Shown: positions 13,284 through 16,474 of the stretch, in pieces
Layout: each line of letters begins with the position of its first letter
Position numbering within the stretch: position 1 is the first letter of the stretch
Assembly: GCA_019594025.1 (NCBI GenBank)
Contig: JAFDUB010000028.1
Span: forward strand, 1 to 16,474
DNA from: Thermoplasmata archaeon
Lineage (GTDB): Archaea; Thermoplasmatota; Thermoplasmata; Halarchaeoplasmatales; Halarchaeoplasmataceae
Length of the DNA stretch: 16,474 bases
Reading direction: 5' to 3'
The notes under the pieces: model-generated
Databases searched by the model: none
The model's input: the letters and a program-made list of their open reading frames with translations, nothing else
Told to the model about the DNA's origin: nothing
Made by a program: the position numbers and the translations under genes

Positions 13284-16001
13284 ATGTTCGAAGAAGAATA
13301 TAAACTCGATTTCTTCAAAGAAAACGGATTCGTCCGTAGGAAGTGCAGGGAATGCGGCGAGCATTTCTGGACTCTGGATGAGGAGTTGGACATGTGTCAG
13401 GATACACCCTGCGTGGAATTCGGGTTCATCGGAGATCCACCTTTCAGTAAAAAAATTACCGTTTCCGAGATGCGGGAGTATTTTCTAAACTTCTTCGAAC
13501 AAAGGGGGCACACCAGGGTGGAGAGGTATCCTGTGATAGCTAGGTGGAGGGACGACGTGTTTTTGGTGCACGCGAGCATATACGATTTTCAACCCCACGC
13601 CACGTCGGGAAAGGTTAAACCGCCTGCTAATCCACTGACCGTGTCTCAACCGTGCATACGCCTTCCGGACATAGACGATGTTGGGAAGACCGGTAAACAC
13701 ACCACCAGTTTTGAGATGATGGGGCACCACGCCTTTAACTCCCCGGAAGAGTACGTCTACTGGAAGGACGAGACCGTCGACTACTGTCATCAGATGCTTG
13801 TTGAGCTGGGTGTGGATGAAAGGGAGATAGTGTACAAGGAGCATCCGTGGATAGGCGGCGGCAACGCCGGACCGTCCTTGGAGGTTAACATACGGGGGTT
13901 GGAAGTGGCCACACTTGTGTTCATGAACATGGAGAAAAACGAAGGAGGAGAGGTGGAGTTAGACGGTGAGATGTACAGTCCTTTGAAACTAAACGTGGTC
14001 GATACCGGATATGGTCTGGAAAGGTGGGTGTGGATGTCCGACGGTACACCGACCATTTACGACTCAATTTACGGTGAGATAATAGAATTCATCTGTGAAA
14101 AACTGGGTGTTGAGCATGATCTGGATGATCCGTCTTATCGTAACCTGTTAGAGGAGTACACCAGATTGTCCAGCAAGATGGGGACCGATTTCACGGACAC
14201 GGTTCTGATGAAGGAATTGATGGAGCGTGTGGAGGGTTACGGAGAAGAAGATGTAGTGGAAACGTTGGAACTATTGAGGGCGGTTTATACCATCGCCGAC
14301 CACAGCAAGACCATAGCTCTGATGCTCTCGGACGGTGTGGTACCTTCAAACGTTGAAGAGGGGTACCTGGCCCGTATGGTTATAAGAAGGACCCTGAGAC
14401 AGATGGATTCCCTGGATGGCGGCCTCGGTCTTAGTGAGCTTATATTCAAGCAGTTCGAGGTATTCGGAGATATTTTGGAAAAAGACGATGTGGTCTTCGA
14501 CATGATATATTCCGAAATAGAACGCTATCGGGAGACCATGGATAGAGGTAAGAGGTTGGTGAAGAGAGATTTAAAGGGGATGGAGGGGAAGGAACTATCC
14601 CTGGACAAGCTGATCGATTACTACGATACACATGGAATTCATCCAACCATCGTGAAGGACTTGGCAGAAGATTACGATGTAACTGTTGATGTGCCGGATA
14701 ACTTCAACACTCTCCTTGCTGAGATGCACGGTGAGCCCGAAGTTGTGGATGGTGTTGAAAGGGAAGAAGACGGACTTCCCGAAACGGAGATGCTTTTTTA
14801 TAAGGAGCCACCTGTACAAAAGTTCGAGGCCGATGTGGTTCATGTTGAAGAAGATAAGGTGATACTGAACAGAAGTGCATTTTATCCAGAAGGCGGAGGT
14901 CAGCTCTGTGACAAAGGAGTGCTGAAACACGATGGCGATGTTGTAGAAGTTGAGTACGTGGAGAAGAAAGGCGGGGCGGTGGTTCACCACGTAAAAGGGA
15001 GACTCGAGGAGGGGAACAAAGTTACAGGTGAGGTTGATTGGAACCGGAGGATGGCTCTTACCAGGAATCATACCGCCACCCATCTGATCATCAGCGCCAC
15101 AAGGAAGGTATTGGGAGGCCACATCTGGCAGAAGGGAGCCCATAAGAGTGTTGGAAGTGCTAGATTGGACATATCTCACTATAAACGTATCTCTTACGAA
15201 GAGTTGAAGGAGATCGAAAGGTTGGCCAATAAGATGGTGCTGGATGCCGTACCGGTTACCAAAGAGAGCCTTTCACGTGATGAGGCGGAAAGACGGTTCG
15301 GATTCGAACTTTATCAAGGAGGCGTACCTCCCAGCGAGATCATCAGAGTGGTTCACATATCGGATGTTAGAGATTACGACGCCCAAGCATGCGGAGGTAC
15401 TCATGTGGATAACACATGTCACATCGGTGCTATAAAAATACTTAATTCACAAAGGATACAAGACGGTGTCGAGCGTTTGGTGTACAGTGCCGGTATGTCA
15501 ACGGTCAAAGAATTCCAGAAACAGGACGAACTTCTGCGTAAAACCGCTTCCGTATTCAGCGTGGACAAAGAAGAGCTGCCGGAAACCGCCAGACGTTTCT
15601 TCGACGAGTGGAAGGAACGGGGTAAGATGCTTGATAAACTGAAATCCTACCGTTCCATGGCTGTTGCCGACGAACTGACGCCGGAAGAGGTCGATGGGAT
15701 CGAACTGGTGACTGCAGAGGTGGATTTGGATACCAAAGAGATGCTGGCCGTGGCCGAGAAGTTTACCGCTGAAGAAAAGAGTGTCGCACTACTTGCATCG
15801 ACAGGAGAAAACGTTCAGCTGGTATTTTCCCGAAGCGAGGATATCGATGTCAACATGGTCGATGTGCTCCGAAAGGCCGCCAAAGAGGTTAACGGCGGTG
15901 GCGGAGGTACTCCGAGGACAGCCCGGGGTGGAGGAAAGAAGAGTGAGGGAAGAGTGCGGGCGCTGGAGACCGCTAAAAAAGAAGTTATGAAACGGTTATA
16001 A
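13284..16001 (+). CDS. alaS: Alanyl-tRNA synthetase
   Basis: Charges tRNA-Ala and edits mischarged Ser/Gly. It has 905 residues from the ATG at 13284. The archaeal N-terminal extension carries a Cys4 cluster (Cys21, Cys24, Cys38, Cys43). The class II catalytic core includes TSFEMMGHHAFN (from Thr141). The editing domain has the zinc site HTATH (His596, His600) plus CGGTH (Cys703, His707). A short C-Ala region ends with the Gly-rich NGGGGGTPRTARGGG, as in archaeal enzymes. An open frame extends upstream to a TTG at 13203, but it would cross the TATA box at ~13254, and family alignment begins at MFEEEYKLDFF, so the ATG is preferred. It diverges from the DUF4129 cluster. No clear oligo-T terminator follows. 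Confidence 0.96.
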   Translation: MFEEEYKLDFFKENGFVRRKCRECGEHFWTLDEELDMCQDTPCVEFGFIGDPPFSKKITVSEMREYFLNFFEQRGHTRVERYPVIARWRDDVFLVHASIYDFQPHATSGKVKPPANPLTVSQPCIRLPDIDDVGKTGKHTTSFEMMGHHAFNSPEEYVYWKDETVDYCHQMLVELGVDEREIVYKEHPWIGGGNAGPSLEVNIRGLEVATLVFMNMEKNEGGEVELDGEMYSPLKLNVVDTGYGLERWVWMSDGTPTIYDSIYGEIIEFICEKLGVEHDLDDPSYRNLLEEYTRLSSKMGTDFTDTVLMKELMERVEGYGEEDVVETLELLRAVYTIADHSKTIALMLSDGVVPSNVEEGYLARMVIRRTLRQMDSLDGGLGLSELIFKQFEVFGDILEKDDVVFDMIYSEIERYRETMDRGKRLVKRDLKGMEGKELSLDKLIDYYDTHGIHPTIVKDLAEDYDVTVDVPDNFNTLLAEMHGEPEVVDGVEREEDGLPETEMLFYKEPPVQKFEADVVHVEEDKVILNRSAFYPEGGGQLCDKGVLKHDGDVVEVEYVEKKGGAVVHHVKGRLEEGNKVTGEVDWNRRMALTRNHTATHLIISATRKVLGGHIWQKGAHKSVGSARLDISHYKRISYEELKEIERLANKMVLDAVPVTKESLSRDEAERRFGFELYQGGVPPSEIIRVVHISDVRDYDAQACGGTHVDNTCHIGAIKILNSQRIQDGVERLVYSAGMSTVKEFQKQDELLRKTASVFSVDKEELPETARRFFDEWKERGKMLDKLKSYRSMAVADELTPEEVDGIELVTAEVDLDTKEMLAVAEKFTAEEKSVALLASTGENVQLVFSRSEDIDVNMVDVLRKAAKEVNGGGGGTPRTARGGGKKSEGRVRALETAKKEVMKRL

Positions 16002-16300
16002 AAGATGTGACGGTTTCCCACATCTCCACCACCTTCTATGAGTTAGAAGAAAAATGATATACTGTAACTGTACGCATGTGGGACAATGCAGGGGATTCCT
16101 GGCAGGAGAGATCAACGTTCTCGTTGACTACTCGGTAGTATACTCTGGTGATCCCAGCTGAGGATAGTGCCGAACACTCGTTTACACACACCTTCGAGTA
16201 AGCTCAGCCCGTTAACCCACGCAGACACAATACCGAAGGCTCCTGTGAATGCTTCCGAAGATAGGGCGAACATGGAGGGAACGGTCATACAACCGACCGA
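16002..16300. other. Hairpin-rich spacer between alaS and a secreted-protein gene
   Basis: About 300 bases with no convincing gene. After the two post-alaS hairpins come further short dyads: TCAACG/CGTTGA (16112-16127), ACTAC/GTAGT (16127-16139), CTGG/CCAG (16145-16157), AGTG/CACT (16166-16178) and CGGTC/GACCG (16282-16299). There is a plus-strand frame of 35 codons at 16054-16161 with three Cys (C4, C6, C12), and a minus-strand frame of 58 codons at 16112-16288. Neither has family features I know. I found no SRP RNA, RNase P RNA or tRNA core motifs. It may be a regulatory spacer or an unrecognised small RNA. Confidence 0.4.
16003..16049 (+). other. Two tandem stem-loops directly after alaS
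   Basis: AGATGTG (16003-16009) pairs perfectly with CACATCT (16019-16025), starting two bases after the stop. CTTCTA pairs with TAGAAG around the loop TGAGT (16033-16049). Neither is followed by a T-run, so they do not look like an intrinsic terminator. They may protect the alaS mRNA 3' end or belong to a structured RNA extending downstream. Confidence 0.5.
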
Positions 16301-16320
16301 AAAGTATATATATATATATG
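16299..16320 (+). promoter_or_regulatory. (TA)n promoter of the secreted-protein gene
   Basis: A CGAAAAG BRE-like purine stretch is followed by a run of TA dinucleotides at 16306-16319. On this strand the BRE and TATA order is correct. Initiation ~25 bases downstream would fall near 16336, leaving a ~40-base leader. Confidence 0.7.
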
Positions 16321-16334
16321 TGGCATTATTAAGA

Positions 16335-16354
16335 CGTGTGCATTGAAAGCACAC
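16335..16354 (+). other. 5'-leader stem-loop
   Basis: GTGTGC and GCACAC form a perfect 6-bp stem around the 7-base loop ATTGAAA, at or within a few bases of the predicted transcription start and before the ATG at 16376. 5'-terminal hairpins can stabilise highly expressed messages, and such a role is plausible for an abundant surface protein. That role is inferred. Confidence 0.5.
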
Positions 16355-16375
16355 AAATAAGAGAGAGTGAATAGG

Positions 16376-16474
16376 ATGAAAGAGAATAGGAGAAAAACGA
16401 AAACGGCAGCTTTGCTGTGCGCCTTGATGATGGTGCTGATACCGCTGTCGTTTGGAGGAGCTTATGGACAGGAA
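16376..16474 (+). CDS. Secreted protein, N-terminal fragment with signal peptide
   Basis: Only the first 33 codons lie inside the window. The peptide begins MKENRRKTKTAALL, a basic n-region, followed by a hydrophobic core (about 11-25) and the polar end SFGGAYGQE, typical of a Sec signal peptide with cleavage near Ala29-Gln32. A strong (TA)n promoter and a leader hairpin precede it, suggesting high expression, as for S-layer or other surface proteins. There is a weak GAGTGA/AGG purine stretch but no good Shine-Dalgarno sequence. The mature protein is outside the window, so identity is unknown. Cys15 in the hydrophobic core is not followed by a lipobox pattern that would make a lipoprotein likely. 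Confidence 0.75.
   Translation, partial: MKENRRKTKTAALLCALMMVLIPLSFGGAYGQE

Noticed and set aside
16054..16161. 35-codon plus-strand frame with three cysteines (C4, C6, C12)
   Set aside because: It is short, with no ribosome binding site or promoter at the right spacing and no recognisable family. It is noted only within the spacer entry.
16160..16182. GAGGATAGTGCCG resembling the RNase P RNA GAGGAAAGTCC core
   Set aside because: Two key positions differ, and the partner ACAGAA-type element of the P4 core is absent nearby.
16190..16205. CCTTCGAGTAAG resembling a tRNA T-loop
   Set aside because: No complementary 5-bp stem flanks it, and no acceptor or anticodon arm can be drawn.

Overview
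The window reads as a piece of a euryarchaeal genome. The marker set is archaeal: Spt5/NusG, SecE/Sec61-gamma, ribosomal protein L11, FtsZ, a GINS subunit, an RPA-like OB-fold protein and an archaeal-type alanyl-tRNA synthetase with an N-terminal Cys4 cluster. Many genes have a TATA-like box about 24-30 bases upstream of the start codon and no Shine-Dalgarno sequence (leaderless style). Genes inside operons carry GGAGG/GAGGTG-type sites instead. The phosphate permease and its partner resemble haloarchaeal families, but the proteins are not extremely acidic, so I do not assign a lineage below Euryarchaeota.

Layout: (1) 1-1399, minus strand: a translationally coupled nuoE-nuoF pair for an NAD(P)-linked electron-transfer flavoprotein module. 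nuoF is cut at its FMN/NAD domain, and the window's first ~107 bases are not nuoF but an inverted copy of an internal part of the gdhA gene 2.5 kb away. This is most simply an amplification or assembly chimera. (2) 1660-3785, plus: gdhA (hexameric NADP-type glutamate dehydrogenase), then an RPA-like OB-fold protein and a small double zinc-ribbon protein. (3) 3948-6070, plus: a DUF5828-like protein coupled to a PiT-type phosphate permease, then a GINS51-type replication subunit. (4) 6067-8824, minus: ftsZ-secE-spt5-rpl11, a conserved euryarchaeal order. The Spt5 has an extra ~150-residue N-terminal beta-rich domain. (5) 8919-13149, minus: five envelope genes (two tandem DUF4129 paralogues, a 2-TM protein, a DUF58 protein, a polytopic membrane protein), mostly overlapping by 4 bp and lying directly upstream of ftsZ. 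(6) 13284-16001, plus: alaS. (7) 16002-16474: a hairpin-rich spacer, a strong (TA)n promoter and the first 33 codons of a secreted protein.

The best targets for a second look are the inverted gdhA duplication at the left edge, the N-terminally extended Spt5, the MoxR-less DUF58/DUF4129 cluster upstream of ftsZ, a perfect 9-bp dyad over the putative nuoE promoter, and the structured spacer and leader before the secreted-protein gene. I found no clear CRISPR array, insertion sequence, tRNA or rRNA.
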